64,000 nt of DNA from assembly GCF_027594425.1 (NCBI RefSeq), contig NZ_CP115159.1, positions 3,433,001 to 3,497,000 on the forward strand. The letters are read 5' to 3'. The position numbers were made by a program, and so were the translations under genes. The notes beneath the pieces are model-generated. The model searched no databases. It was not told the DNA's origin and saw nothing but the letters and a program-made list of their open reading frames with translations. This document shows positions 27,192 to 37,891 of the stretch, piece by piece; the first letter of the stretch is position 1, and each line of letters starts with the position of its first letter. This DNA comes from Zunongwangia sp. HGR-M22. GTDB lineage: Bacteria; Bacteroidota; Bacteroidia; Flavobacteriales; Flavobacteriaceae.

Positions 27192-28637
27192 ATGGAGAAG
27201 ATTATTGATGAAAAGCAGCAGGGAAACACCCTGATTATTGAGCCAAAGACCGAAAATAAAAGAAAACTCTTTATTGAAAGTTATGGTTGCCAGATGAATT
27301 TTAGCGATAGCGAAATCGTTGCTTCCATACTTTCTAAAGAAGGTTATAATACAACACAACAGCTGGAAGAAGCCGATTTAGTTTTAGTAAATACCTGCTC
27401 GATTAGAGAAAAAGCAGAACAAACGGTAAGAAAACGTCTCGAAAAATATAATGCTGTTAAGCGCATCAACCCTAATATGAAAGTTGGGGTTTTAGGTTGC
27501 ATGGCCGAGCGTCTTAAAAGTAAATTCTTAGAAGAAGAAAAAATTGTGGATTTGGTTGTTGGGCCAGATGCTTACAAAGACCTACCAAACCTTATAAGTG
27601 AAGTTGAAGAAGGTAGAAATGCTGTAAACGTAATTCTTTCTAAAGAAGAAACTTATGGTGACATTTCTCCTGTACGTTTACAAACTAATGGAGTTTCTGC
27701 TTTCGTATCGATTACCAGAGGATGCGACAACATGTGTACTTTTTGCGTCGTTCCTTTTACCCGTGGTAGAGAACGTAGCCGAGATCCACAGAGTATTATC
27801 GAAGAAGTAAACGATCTTGCTGAAAAGGGCTACAAAGAAATTACGCTTTTGGGCCAAAATGTAGACAGTTATCTTTGGTATGGTGGCGGATTAAAAAAAG
27901 ATTTTAAAGACGCCACACCAATGCAAAAAGCAACAGCTACCAATTTTGCTGCTCTATTAAATTTGGTTGCAGAAGCTCAACCAAAAATGAGAATTAGATT
28001 TTCTACGTCTAATCCGCAGGATATGACGTTAGATGTTATAGAAGTTATGGCTGCACATCGCAACATTTGTAATTATATTCACTTACCCGTTCAAAGTGGT
28101 AGTGACCGTATGCTTCAAAAAATGAATCGCCTTCACACTCGTGAAGAATACTTCACCTTGGTTGATAATATCAAAAAATTAATCCCAGATTGTGGAATTT
28201 CTCATGATCTTATTACGGGATTCCCTACCGAAACTGAAGAAGATCATCAGGATACTATTTCTTTAATGAAATACGTAAAGTATGATTTTGGTTTTATGTT
28301 CGCTTATTCTGAAAGACCGGGAACAATGGCTGCCAGAAAATTTGAAGACGACGTTCCACACGACATCAAAAAAAGACGTCTTTCTGAAATTGTTGCTCTT
28401 CAGCAAGAACATAGCAGATATAGGACCCAGCAATTTTTAGGAAAAACTGTAGAAGTACTTATCGAAAAATCATCAAAAAAATCTGATGCACACTGGAGTG
28501 GTCGAACGTCACAAAATACAGTAGCTGTTTTCCCAAAAGAAAATTATAAGGTTGGTGATTTTGTAAATGTAAAAATTAATGATTGCACCAGCGCAACATT
28601 AATTGGCGAACCTGTTGGATACAGCGACAATAATTAA
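27192..28637 (+). CDS. miaB: tRNA-2-methylthio-N6-dimethylallyladenosine synthase MiaB
   Basis: A 481-residue radical SAM methylthiotransferase that adds a methylthio group to i6A37 of tRNAs reading UNN codons. The N-terminal UPF0004 domain supplies three Cys for the auxiliary Fe-S cluster: C33 (SYGCQMNFSDSE), C69 (NTCSIREKAE) and C103 (LGCMAERL). The radical SAM cluster is C178, C182, C185 in RGCDNMCTFCVVPFTRGRE. The family signature LGQNVDSY follows, and a TRAM domain ends the protein (about 415-478). It has a consensus promoter and is followed, after 62 bases, by the sigma-54 activator on the same strand. Confidence 0.96.
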   Translation: MEKIIDEKQQGNTLIIEPKTENKRKLFIESYGCQMNFSDSEIVASILSKEGYNTTQQLEEADLVLVNTCSIREKAEQTVRKRLEKYNAVKRINPNMKVGVLGCMAERLKSKFLEEEKIVDLVVGPDAYKDLPNLISEVEEGRNAVNVILSKEETYGDISPVRLQTNGVSAFVSITRGCDNMCTFCVVPFTRGRERSRDPQSIIEEVNDLAEKGYKEITLLGQNVDSYLWYGGGLKKDFKDATPMQKATATNFAALLNLVAEAQPKMRIRFSTSNPQDMTLDVIEVMAAHRNICNYIHLPVQSGSDRMLQKMNRLHTREEYFTLVDNIKKLIPDCGISHDLITGFPTETEEDHQDTISLMKYVKYDFGFMFAYSERPGTMAARKFEDDVPHDIKKRRLSEIVALQQEHSRYRTQQFLGKTVEVLIEKSSKKSDAHWSGRTSQNTVAVFPKENYKVGDFVNVKINDCTSATLIGEPVGYSDNN

Positions 28638-28699
28638 GACGATTTTCAGTTTAATTTTTCAGGAATTAATCAGTAATAATCAATACTGCATATTTTTAA

Positions 28700-29992
28700 A
28701 TGGAATCAGTACAGGCCATAAAGCAACGTTTCGGGATTATAGGAGACGACCAAAAACTTAACCGGGCAATTGAAAAAGCAATACAGGTTGCTCCAACTGA
28801 TATTTCGGTTTTAGTAACGGGAGAAAGTGGTGTTGGTAAAGAAAGTATACCTAAAATAGTACATTCGCTTTCGCATAGAAAGCATGGAAAATATATAGCG
28901 GTAAACTGTGGTGCAATACCAGAAGGCACCATCGACAGTGAGCTTTTTGGACACGAAAAAGGTGCATTTACCGGTGCAACACAAACCCGTAGCGGTTATT
29001 TTGAAGTTGCCGATGGCGGAACCATTTTTCTTGATGAAGTTGGTGAACTTCCGCTTCCCACCCAGGTTCGACTTTTACGGGTTTTGGAAAATGGAGAATT
29101 TATAAAAGTAGGTTCTTCTAAAGTACAGAAAACCAATGTAAGGATCGTAGCTGCGACCAACATCAACATGTTCGAATCGATCAAAAAAGAGAAATTTAGA
29201 GAAGATCTTTACTATAGATTAAGCACTGTAGAAATTAATTTACCCGCTCTAAGGGATCGAAAAGGAGATATTCATCTACTTTTCAGAAAATTTGCTTCAG
29301 ATTTCGCATTAAAATACAAGATGCCCACCATTAGATTGGAAGATGATGCTGTTCTTTTGATGCAAAAATATCATTGGGGTGGTAATATTCGCCAGCTCCG
29401 CAATATTGCGGAACAAATTTCAGTATTAGAACAAAAGCGATCTATCAACGGTAAAGAGCTGAAAGAATATTTACCAGATATGGGTAGCAATTTACCCGCA
29501 GTAATTTCAGATAAGAAAAAAGAAAGCGATTTTAGCAACGAGCGTGAGATTTTATATAAGGTTCTTTTCGACATGAAAAATGATCTTAACGATTTAAAGA
29601 AACTTACGCTAAAGTTAATGCAGGAAGGCAACTCTAAGGAGGTTAGAGATGAAAATGAAGGTTTAATTCAGAAAATCTACGGAAATGGCGATGAAGATGA
29701 AGAAGACTTTAATGTAGAAGATTTAGACAGCGATAATCTTGAGGTTCTACAAATCCCGCAACAAAGCAGTAATAATGATTACGAGCCTCAGCCAGAGAAC
29801 ATGTCTGAAAAGGACAAATATCACTTTGCTGAAGAAATCGAAGAAGAAGAAACACTTTCACTTCAGGATAAAGAATTAGAGCTGATTAAAAAATCACTAG
29901 AGCGCCATAGCGGGAAACGTAAAGCAGCTGCTGAAGAATTAGGTATTAGCGAACGCACGCTCTATCGAAAGATCAAACAATACAATTTATAA
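28700..29992 (+). CDS. sigma-54 dependent transcriptional activator without receiver domain
   Basis: A 430-residue AAA+ enhancer-binding protein. Walker A is GESGVGKE (41-48), the sigma-54 contact loop is GAFTGA (89-94), Walker B lies in GGTIFLDEVGEL (106-117), and the arginine-finger region is FREDLYYRL. A linker of about 100 residues, with a strongly acidic stretch (DEDEEDFNVEDLDSD), follows the AAA+ domain. A Fis-type helix-turn-helix closes the protein (about 393-430, GKRKAAAEELGISERTLYRK). No receiver, GAF or PAS domain precedes the AAA+ part, so input must come from a partner or the linker. Target genes are unknown. It is followed by lptE 44 bases downstream. Confidence 0.92.
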   Translation: MESVQAIKQRFGIIGDDQKLNRAIEKAIQVAPTDISVLVTGESGVGKESIPKIVHSLSHRKHGKYIAVNCGAIPEGTIDSELFGHEKGAFTGATQTRSGYFEVADGGTIFLDEVGELPLPTQVRLLRVLENGEFIKVGSSKVQKTNVRIVAATNINMFESIKKEKFREDLYYRLSTVEINLPALRDRKGDIHLLFRKFASDFALKYKMPTIRLEDDAVLLMQKYHWGGNIRQLRNIAEQISVLEQKRSINGKELKEYLPDMGSNLPAVISDKKKESDFSNEREILYKVLFDMKNDLNDLKKLTLKLMQEGNSKEVRDENEGLIQKIYGNGDEDEEDFNVEDLDSDNLEVLQIPQQSSNNDYEPQPENMSEKDKYHFAEEIEEEETLSLQDKELELIKKSLERHSGKRKAAAEELGISERTLYRKIKQYNL

Positions 29993-30036
29993 TTAATATT
30001 TGCCGTTTTAGAAGCAATATTTTGGCAACCGAACCC

Positions 30037-30540
30037 ATGAAGAAATTAGGACTAGTTTTATCGATTTTTAGTGTTTTAACGCTGGTTTCCTGCGGAATTT
30101 ATTCTTTTACCGGGGCAAGCACAGGAAATGCGGAAACCTTTCAAGTTAACAATTTTCAAAATACGGCAGATTTAATTGAGCCAGGTATCGAAAGAACTTT
30201 TAAGTTAGATTTACAGGATCTTATTCAAAGCCAAACCAATCTTACTCTCACCAATAACAATGCAGATCTAATTTTTGAAGGCGAAATTATCGATTATTAC
30301 ATCGCACCAATGACGGCGACTGCGCAAAATACAGCAGCACAAAACCGTTTAACAATTGCAGTGCAGATAAGATATTATAATACTTTAGAGCCTGAAAAAG
30401 ATTTTGATAGACGCTTTTCTTTTTATTACGATTACCCGGCAGGACAACAATTAATTGGTGGCAATTTGGATACCGCCATCGATGAAATTTATGATCGAAT
30501 TACACAGGATATTTTTAATGCAGCTTTAACCGACTGGTAG
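30037..30540 (+). CDS. lptE: LptE-like LPS-assembly lipoprotein
   Basis: A 167-residue lipoprotein from ATG at 30037; an upstream TTG at 30022 is less likely because it would precede the signal peptide. MKKLGLVLSIFSVLTLVSCG gives lipidated C19. The mature part has the pattern of Bacteroidota LptE: YSFTGAS, then an N-terminal strand with TFQVNNFQNTADLIEPG, a helix, and strands ending in DEIYDRITQDIFNAALTDW. LptE plugs the LptD barrel that inserts lipopolysaccharide into the outer membrane. It leads a run of close genes: the TPR protein starts 7 bases later, then secG. Confidence 0.85.
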   Translation: MKKLGLVLSIFSVLTLVSCGIYSFTGASTGNAETFQVNNFQNTADLIEPGIERTFKLDLQDLIQSQTNLTLTNNNADLIFEGEIIDYYIAPMTATAQNTAAQNRLTIAVQIRYYNTLEPEKDFDRRFSFYYDYPAGQQLIGGNLDTAIDEIYDRITQDIFNAALTDW

Positions 30541-30547
30541 AAATTAT

Positions 30548-31435
30548 ATGGATATAAAGAATTTCACATATTTATTAGAACATCCCGAGGAAGTTTCCCC
30601 GCAGGAAACCAGAGAATTGGAAGATATTCTAATGAATGCACCTTATTTTCAGGCGGCACGTGCAATTCGATTAAAAGGATTAAAAGATGCAGAGAGCCCA
30701 TCGTATAACTCAGCTTTAAGAAAAACCGCTGCTTTTACTACAGACCGTGAAATCCTTTTTGAATACATAAGCTCTGTAAATTTCAACCAAAGTAGAATTG
30801 CAGATCAAATTAAAGAACAAGAAAACAAACTTTACAATCTTGAAGTTACCGAACCCATACAGGTACTTGGTAAAAAAAGTATGGCGGTCGGGGAAGCGAT
30901 CCAAATGAAGCAGGACGAATCTGATAAAGTGATGGATCCAGAATTATTTGAGCGTTCTAAATCTAAAAATGCTGCGGAAGGGCAAACAGAATCTAAATTA
31001 AAAGAAGAACCGAAAGATCAATTAAAAATTGGGCAACCTTTACAGTTCAATAATTCCGAATCTCACAGTTTTTCAGAATGGTTGCGTTTAACTTCAGCCC
31101 AGCCACTTCAGCAAAAAAAAGAAGAAAAAGAGAAAGATACACCAGAAAATATTCAGAAGAAATTTGACATTATTGATCGTTTTATTTCTAAAAATCCCAA
31201 AATCAAACCAACTAAATCTGCACCGAAGGCCAGCACACCAGATTTATCCACTCCCGCACCCGAAGCCTTAATGACAGAGACTTTAGCTCGGGTTTATCTG
31301 GAGCAAAAGAATTACAAAAAAGCAATTCAGGCATATAAAATTTTAATTTTGAAAAATCCCGAAAAAAGTGGTTTCTTTGCAGACCAAATTCGAGCAGTCG
31401 AAAAAATTCAGGAAAATAATAAAGAGAAAGAATGA
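30548..31435 (+). CDS. TPR-containing hypothetical protein
   Basis: A 295-residue soluble protein. The N-terminal part (about 1-100) is helical (YLLEHPEEVSPQETRELEDI, NAPYFQAARAIRLKGLKDA). The middle (about 110-235) is charged and probably disordered. The C-terminus holds a tetratricopeptide repeat (ARVYLEQKNYKKAIQAYKIL). I know no assigned function; the arrangement suggests a protein-protein contact role. It stands between lptE (7 bases) and secG, whose ATG overlaps its stop (ATGA, 31432-31435). Coupling with envelope and export genes suggests cell-envelope work, as inference. Confidence 0.75.
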   Translation: MDIKNFTYLLEHPEEVSPQETRELEDILMNAPYFQAARAIRLKGLKDAESPSYNSALRKTAAFTTDREILFEYISSVNFNQSRIADQIKEQENKLYNLEVTEPIQVLGKKSMAVGEAIQMKQDESDKVMDPELFERSKSKNAAEGQTESKLKEEPKDQLKIGQPLQFNNSESHSFSEWLRLTSAQPLQQKKEEKEKDTPENIQKKFDIIDRFISKNPKIKPTKSAPKASTPDLSTPAPEALMTETLARVYLEQKNYKKAIQAYKILILKNPEKSGFFADQIRAVEKIQENNKEKE

Positions 31436-31794
31436 GCACTTTTACAATTTTTTTAGTTTTAATAGTTATCGTAGCATTTTTGCTAGTGGTAGTTATCATG
31501 GTGCAAAATCCTAAGGGAGGAGGATTATCTTCTTCTATTGGTGGCGGTGGCCAACAAATTGGTGGTGTACAAAAAACAAATGACTTTCTAGATAAAAGTA
31601 CATGGACACTCGCAACCGTTTTACTTGTACTTATTCTTGTAAGTAATGTATCTATTATGGATGGTGGTAATGGTTTTGAAGATTCCAAAATTTTTGATGA
31701 GGATGAAGTAGAAAATACTTTACCACAAAACAATGTACCAGCACAGCAAAATGAGCAATCACAAACTGCTCCTGCTGCAGATAGTGCTCAATAA
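31432..31794 (+). CDS. secG: preprotein translocase subunit SecG
   Basis: A 120-residue membrane protein with two hydrophobic segments (about residues 4-23 and 62-78). The conserved loop between them is VVIMVQNPKGGGLSSSIGGG. The C-terminus is acidic and rich in Gln and Ala, as in Bacteroidota SecG. It joins SecY and SecE in the protein-conducting channel. Its start overlaps the TPR gene stop by 4 bases, and a strong terminator follows at 31822, so it closes the lptE unit. Confidence 0.93.
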   Translation: MSTFTIFLVLIVIVAFLLVVVIMVQNPKGGGLSSSIGGGGQQIGGVQKTNDFLDKSTWTLATVLLVLILVSNVSIMDGGNGFEDSKIFDEDEVENTLPQNNVPAQQNEQSQTAPAADSAQ

Positions 31795-31821
31795 AATACG
31801 ATCCCATTTTTATTAATGGTT

Positions 31822-31856
31822 AAAAATGCCAGCTTGTCACTAAGCTGGCATTTTTT
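31822..31856 (+). terminator. Rho-independent terminator after secG
   Basis: A perfect 14-bp stem (31822-31835 with 31842-31855), 6-base loop, and T6 in the stem end. It separates secG from groES. Confidence 0.92.
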
Positions 31857-31948
31857 ATTTATTAATGTCAGCTTTTTTCACATGGCATAATTTTCGAAAT
31901 ATTCAGTTTCGAGTTTTAAATTAATTAATCAAAATAAAATTATAGAAA

Positions 31949-32224
31949 ATGGGACTAAACATTAAACCGCTTTCTGACAGAGTTCTTATCGAACCTGTAG
32001 CAGCTGAAACTAAAACAGCTTCGGGTATTTACATTCCAGAGACTGCTAAAGAAAAACCACAAAGAGGTAAAGTTGTTGCAGTTGGTAAAGGAACCAAGGA
32101 TCATGACATGACTGTTAGTGTTGGTGATACAGTTCTTTATGGCAAATTTGCTGGTACCGAACTTAAATTGGAAGGTACAGATTATCTTATCATGAGAGAG
32201 GACGATATTCTGGCTATCGTATAG
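31949..32224 (+). CDS. groES: co-chaperonin GroES
   Basis: A 91-residue protein. The start ([20 protein letters not shown]) and mobile loop ([19 protein letters not shown]) are typical, as is [15 protein letters not shown]. The heptamer caps GroEL to enclose folding substrates. It comes before groEL with a 72-base gap and forms the usual groESL operon. No CIRCE element is obvious upstream. Confidence 0.96.
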   Translation: MGLNIKPLSDRVLIEPVAAETKTASGIYIPETAKEKPQRGKVVAVGKGTKDHDMTVSVGDTVLYGKFAGTELKLEGTDYLIMREDDILAIV

Positions 32225-32263
32225 TTTCTTTCTAAATTCAATTTAAAATTAACCAATTTTTAG

Positions 32264-33937
<1,674 letters not shown>

Positions 33938-33962
33938 TTACATCTCTAAACCCAAATCATTT

Positions 33963-34000
33963 AAAAAGCTGTCTTATTCATTTAAGGCAGCTTTTTTTTT
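33963..34000 (+). terminator. Rho-independent terminator after groEL
   Basis: A 14-bp stem with one G-T wobble (33963-33976 with 33983-33996) followed by a long T run, 25 bases after the groEL stop. Confidence 0.92.
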
Positions 34001-34371
34001 AAATAACCAGAGAGTAGAGAAAGCTATAAATAATTTTTAACTCCAGAAACTATCTGCAAGATTATTAAATAAATCTGATGAAAATTATAAGCTAAAAATC
34101 CTTTTGACTTCGAAACTTTTTAAGGAAAGGTATTGATCAGTATTTATTTCACTATTCAAATTTTCCCTAAAAATCGAAAAATAACTATTCTGAAAAAGTA
34201 ATAGAAAATAAATATTGAAAAAAGTAAAAAATTCAGATTTATCAGTGAACAAAAAAGATATATAAATTCACCTAAAATTAATAGAAATTGAAGGCTGACC
34301 TATTGCATATAGCTATCCTTCTGAAATTCACAAGTTTCGTAAGAAAAACTTAAACCGTAAACTTGGTTGGT
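34001..34371. other. gene-free stretch between groEL terminator and small ORF
   Basis: About 370 very AT-rich bases. A plus-strand open stretch at 34299-34394 without a start codon reads like a protein tail but matches nothing I know. No RNA or repeat is seen. Confidence 0.4.
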
Positions 34372-34509
34372 TTAGTGAACTAGCGCTCCTATAAGACCTG
34401 TTTTAAAATCGCTCCAATCCATAATTATCTGAAAAACAACTATTGCCAGAATAATTAATACGGTGATTTTAAGATTTTCCTCCGGTTTTCTCTTCTTTTC
34501 AGCATTCAT
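34372..34509 (-). CDS. small single-pass membrane protein, 45 aa
   Basis: Found by reading the minus strand. ATG at 34509 starts MNAEKKRKPEENLKITVLII, a basic N-terminus followed by one hydrophobic helix (about residues 15-30), then DWSDFKTGLIGALVH and TAA. Basic-in topology with a short periplasmic tail is expected. The final DW-DFK-GL pattern resembles tails of small Bacteroidota membrane proteins I have seen, but I cannot name the family. It starts 39 bases after cutC on the same strand and may be the last gene of the GLPGLI cluster. Confidence 0.6.
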   Translation of the reverse strand: MNAEKKRKPEENLKITVLIILAIVVFQIIMDWSDFKTGLIGALVH

Positions 34510-34548
34510 ATTAAAAAACGTTTGGACTAGCTAAATTATAAAAAATTA

Positions 34549-35178
34549 TTAAAACACACCAACAATTTGACGCCCATGATAAGCTCTTGCACCGATACAT
34601 TTATGCATTTCGCCTAAATTGCTACTAGTAATTCTTCCAGCGGGCATGATTTCCAGCTTTTTATCTGCAATTGCAAGCATTTCTTTCAAAGTTGAAATTC
34701 CTTCTTTCGCGGTCGTTTTTCCTCCTGAAGTCAAAATCGTAGAAATTCCATCGATTTTAACTAAATCTTCAGTTGCTTTTAAAATATCCGGAGTATCATC
34801 GATCGCTTTGTGGATTACAACTTTTAAAGGCTTTGCAGCTTCAACTAAATCAGAAATTCGTTCAATATCCAGTGTTTTATCTTCATTTAAAATTCCAAAG
34901 ACCACTCCTTCTACTCCAACTTGCTGGCAAAATTCAATATCCTTCTTCATTCTTAAAAATTCATCTTCAGAATACACAAAATCTCCTGCGCGAGGGCGAA
35001 TCATAACTCGAATTGGAATCTGCAACTGCTCTTTTGTCGGCTGAATTACATTTCTATCAGGAGTAATTCCATCTAAAGCTAAGTTTGCGCATAATTCAAT
35101 TCGATCTGCACCACACGCTTCAGCTTTTAAAGCTTCTTCTAAAGATTCTACACAGGCTTCTTTTTTAAAATTGGTCAT
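34549..35178 (-). CDS. cutC: CutC family protein
   Basis: A 209-residue TIM-barrel protein. Characteristic segments are KKEACVESLEEALKAEACGADRIELC near the start (here given as pieces: CVESLEEA and GADRIELCANL), IRVMIRPRAGDFVYSEDE, and TILTSGGKTTAKEG. CutC was first linked to copper tolerance in E. coli, but its biochemical role is unsettled. The length is at the short end of the family. It lies 36 bases downstream of the TonB-dependent receptor on the same strand and is therefore probably part of the GLPGLI/receptor unit. Confidence 0.88.
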   Translation of the reverse strand: MTNFKKEACVESLEEALKAEACGADRIELCANLALDGITPDRNVIQPTKEQLQIPIRVMIRPRAGDFVYSEDEFLRMKKDIEFCQQVGVEGVVFGILNEDKTLDIERISDLVEAAKPLKVVIHKAIDDTPDILKATEDLVKIDGISTILTSGGKTTAKEGISTLKEMLAIADKKLEIMPAGRITSSNLGEMHKCIGARAYHGRQIVGVF

Positions 35179-35214
35179 TTGTCACAAAATTAATTCTGGG
35201 TCAACTTAAAAAAT

Positions 35215-37860
35215 TTAAAGCGTAAACTTTAAAGTGGCCATTACCTGAGACGGGCGCAAGCGATAACTACTTTGTACGTAATAATACTGGTTATTACTGG
35301 CGTTTATAAATTGATCGGTATTCAGGATATTTCGCCAACTAATATTTAAATCCATTTTTGGTTTTTCAAAAGTAAACTGATAACCCAGGTTCAAAAAATA
35401 ATTATCGCCATTTTCAGATAAAGAATTGCCATAATATTCACCGCTTATACTTAAGTATTGATTGTCTTTTGGATAAAAGTAAAGATCTGCAGTATGCTGA
35501 TGCGTTTCTATTTGCTGAAAATCGTTGCCCCCAAAACCCGAAGTAAACGTTGAGAAATTACCCGAATAATTTGCAATTAACCAACTGCTAACCTCAGCAT
35601 CTACACTTCCTCTTAAAACAAAACTTTGCGTATTTACCTCGGCTAGCGTATTATTTAAAAGTTGTTGGCGTGTCGACAAATTATAAGAAGCATTCAGTTT
35701 TACTGTTGTTTTTATTTTTCTGAAATACTTACTCCCGCCGGCACTAAAACTATGAGCATCAAACGTATTTTCGCTTTCTATTGCTTCTAAAATTGTAGCT
35801 CCATTTTCACCAATAGTAGAACTATATAATAAATTATTTTCAGTATAATTATAAGAATACGAAGCGTTTAAAAACAATTGTTTTAACGGATTTCGATAAG
35901 CCAGTCCCGCACTATAATCCTGTCGTGTTTTTTCTGAAATTGGCGCCTCATACCGATTCAAATTTCGATAGCCATTCAGCAAAAATCCGTAGTATAATTG
36001 TTGAATTTCACCAAAATCATAACGCAATCCTGCTGAAGCATCTACTTCCCAAAAGGCTGAAAGTTTTTTATCCACAGAAAACCTGGGCTCGAAAACCAAT
36101 CGATCTAAATTTCTTTTTTCTTTAAAGTTATCATCTTCAAGATCGAAACTTTTAAACGCTAACGGCGTACTTAAACTCAAATTCCAGGTTTCATCTTTAT
36201 TTTTAAATCTGAAATAGTTTTTGAAATATACTGAAGACTGTACAAATTTGGTTCGGTTTTTAAAATCAGTATCTAAAACCTCTACCCCATCTTCCAGAAA
36301 AATATCGGTCTCTAATTGTTGATTTTGAATAGAAAATCCAAATTTTGGCGATATCGTAAATTTGCCAAGCGCTTTGGTAAAACCAGCTGAATTATTGGTA
36401 TACCATTTTCTTGCTGATACCAATTGCTGAATTTCGCCATAAGAATCGCCATCATTAAAAATAGTCTCAAATTGCCCCGGTTGCACCAGCAGATCTTGAT
36501 TGGTTTCCGTAAAGCCGGTGTTTGAAGTAAAAGTAATTAATTGTTTACCGACAGTTCTAAGCAGGCGAAGATCGTTTTTTATTCCGAAGAAAGGATTATC
36601 CAACTGCTGTTTTATTTGTGTATTAGAACGATCGATTAGCCCACGATTAGCATTCCAAGAACCATTAAATTCCAATTGATTTTTCAGATAATTTTTATCA
36701 GCATTATTCTCGAAGGTAAGTTGTCCTTCTAACTTGCTTAAAAAAATATCGTTACTGGTGTTTTCAATCACATCAATCGTATCGGTAGGAGTAAAATACC
36801 GAGTTTGCGTACGTCCATCCTGCTGTTGGTAATCGTTAAGATAAGAAATATTCAGTTTTAGATCCCTATCTTTTTTTATACGCTGTAAGATGTTTGCTGA
36901 ACCTAAATGAACATTATTGTCAAGCCAGCGCTGTGATGAGAATGGTGGCTCAGATACATTTTGTATCGAAAGCCAATCGGTTTTATCGATATCAAACTCT
37001 GCTCCAACAAAACGGATAGAAAAATTGCGAATCTCGCCAGATACATCGTTCCCGGTATTATTACTTTGATAAGTAAGGATGGCCTGCTGCTTTTTAGTAA
37101 AAATCATTGGCGTTATTTTAGTTTGCCAAAGTAAAGGCGCAGCGCCAATTCCGGCAGTCGCCGTTCCGCTAACCGTAACCTCTTTTTTAAGCTTGATATT
37201 TATAGAAGCGCGCTCTGAAAATTCTAAACTATCCAAAACCTTTACCGGCTGATGATTTTCCAGAATTTCAACTTTAGAAACTGCATTCGCTGAAAGATTA
37301 TTATTAGCCAAATTATAGCGACCTTCTAAAAGATCTAAACCTTCGATATAATATTTCTGGATAGGCTCGTCTTTATAAAAAATCTGTCCGTTTGGCCGAA
37401 TATCGATTCCCGGTAATTTCTTCAAGATATCAGCTATTACACGATCATTTTTATCTTTAAAAGCAGCTACCGAAAAGCTAAGTGTATCGCCGCGCTGCTG
37501 TAAAATTTCAGATTTCACGATAACTTCTTTTAAAGCTTCTGAAGAAGGCGAAAGTTTGACTTGTAGTGCCTGCTTTTTATTCTGAATCGTTTTTTTAAAC
37601 GTGCTAAAACCAATATAGGAAACTTTTAAAAACAAAGATTCTGATTCGCTTTTAACCCTGACTTGAAATTTTCCATCGGAATCTGAAATACCATAAGCTA
37701 ATATCGAAGAAACCGAATCTTTGCTGATCATCACCGTTGCACCGCTAAGCTTTTTACTGTTATCGTCTAAAACCTGCCCGGTAATTTCAGTTTGAGAATA
37801 GCCTGTAAAGGCAACGCATATTAATAGTATTAAGAATAAAGCTTTTGCTGATCTTTTCAA
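35215..37860 (-). CDS. TonB-dependent outer membrane receptor with carboxypeptidase-like N-domain
   Basis: An 881-residue outer membrane protein. A signal peptide (about 1-22) is followed by a carboxypeptidase-regulatory-like beta domain (about 24-105, EITGQVLDDNSKKLSGATVM). A plug-like part follows (about 115-225, VIADILKKLPGIDIRPNGQI, IEGLDLLEGRYNL, SANAVSKVEILENHQPVKVL), then a long beta barrel to the C-terminal Phe-Thr-Leu. It is not SusC-like in length and has no SusD partner. It follows three GLPGLI genes on the same strand, the last 31 bases upstream. The ligand is unknown; peptide or metal complex uptake is possible. Confidence 0.85.
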   Translation of the reverse strand: MKRSAKALFLILLICVAFTGYSQTEITGQVLDDNSKKLSGATVMISKDSVSSILAYGISDSDGKFQVRVKSESESLFLKVSYIGFSTFKKTIQNKKQALQVKLSPSSEALKEVIVKSEILQQRGDTLSFSVAAFKDKNDRVIADILKKLPGIDIRPNGQIFYKDEPIQKYYIEGLDLLEGRYNLANNNLSANAVSKVEILENHQPVKVLDSLEFSERASINIKLKKEVTVSGTATAGIGAAPLLWQTKITPMIFTKKQQAILTYQSNNTGNDVSGEIRNFSIRFVGAEFDIDKTDWLSIQNVSEPPFSSQRWLDNNVHLGSANILQRIKKDRDLKLNISYLNDYQQQDGRTQTRYFTPTDTIDVIENTSNDIFLSKLEGQLTFENNADKNYLKNQLEFNGSWNANRGLIDRSNTQIKQQLDNPFFGIKNDLRLLRTVGKQLITFTSNTGFTETNQDLLVQPGQFETIFNDGDSYGEIQQLVSARKWYTNNSAGFTKALGKFTISPKFGFSIQNQQLETDIFLEDGVEVLDTDFKNRTKFVQSSVYFKNYFRFKNKDETWNLSLSTPLAFKSFDLEDDNFKEKRNLDRLVFEPRFSVDKKLSAFWEVDASAGLRYDFGEIQQLYYGFLLNGYRNLNRYEAPISEKTRQDYSAGLAYRNPLKQLFLNASYSYNYTENNLLYSSTIGENGATILEAIESENTFDAHSFSAGGSKYFRKIKTTVKLNASYNLSTRQQLLNNTLAEVNTQSFVLRGSVDAEVSSWLIANYSGNFSTFTSGFGGNDFQQIETHQHTADLYFYPKDNQYLSISGEYYGNSLSENGDNYFLNLGYQFTFEKPKMDLNISWRNILNTDQFINASNNQYYYVQSSYRLRPSQVMATLKFTL

Positions 37861-37891
37861 TGTTTATATTTTGATTGATGATGCTTACTAA

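Noticed and set aside
34299-34394. Plus-strand open stretch reading like a basic protein tail
   Set aside because: No start codon, only about 31 codons after a TGA, and it overlaps the end of the 45-aa gene on the other strand. It could be a remnant but cannot be supported.
35185-35192. Minus-strand TAATTTTG as promoter of cutC
   Set aside because: It fits TAnnTTTG, but the start of transcription would fall on the cutC start codon and there is no TTTG 19 bases upstream.
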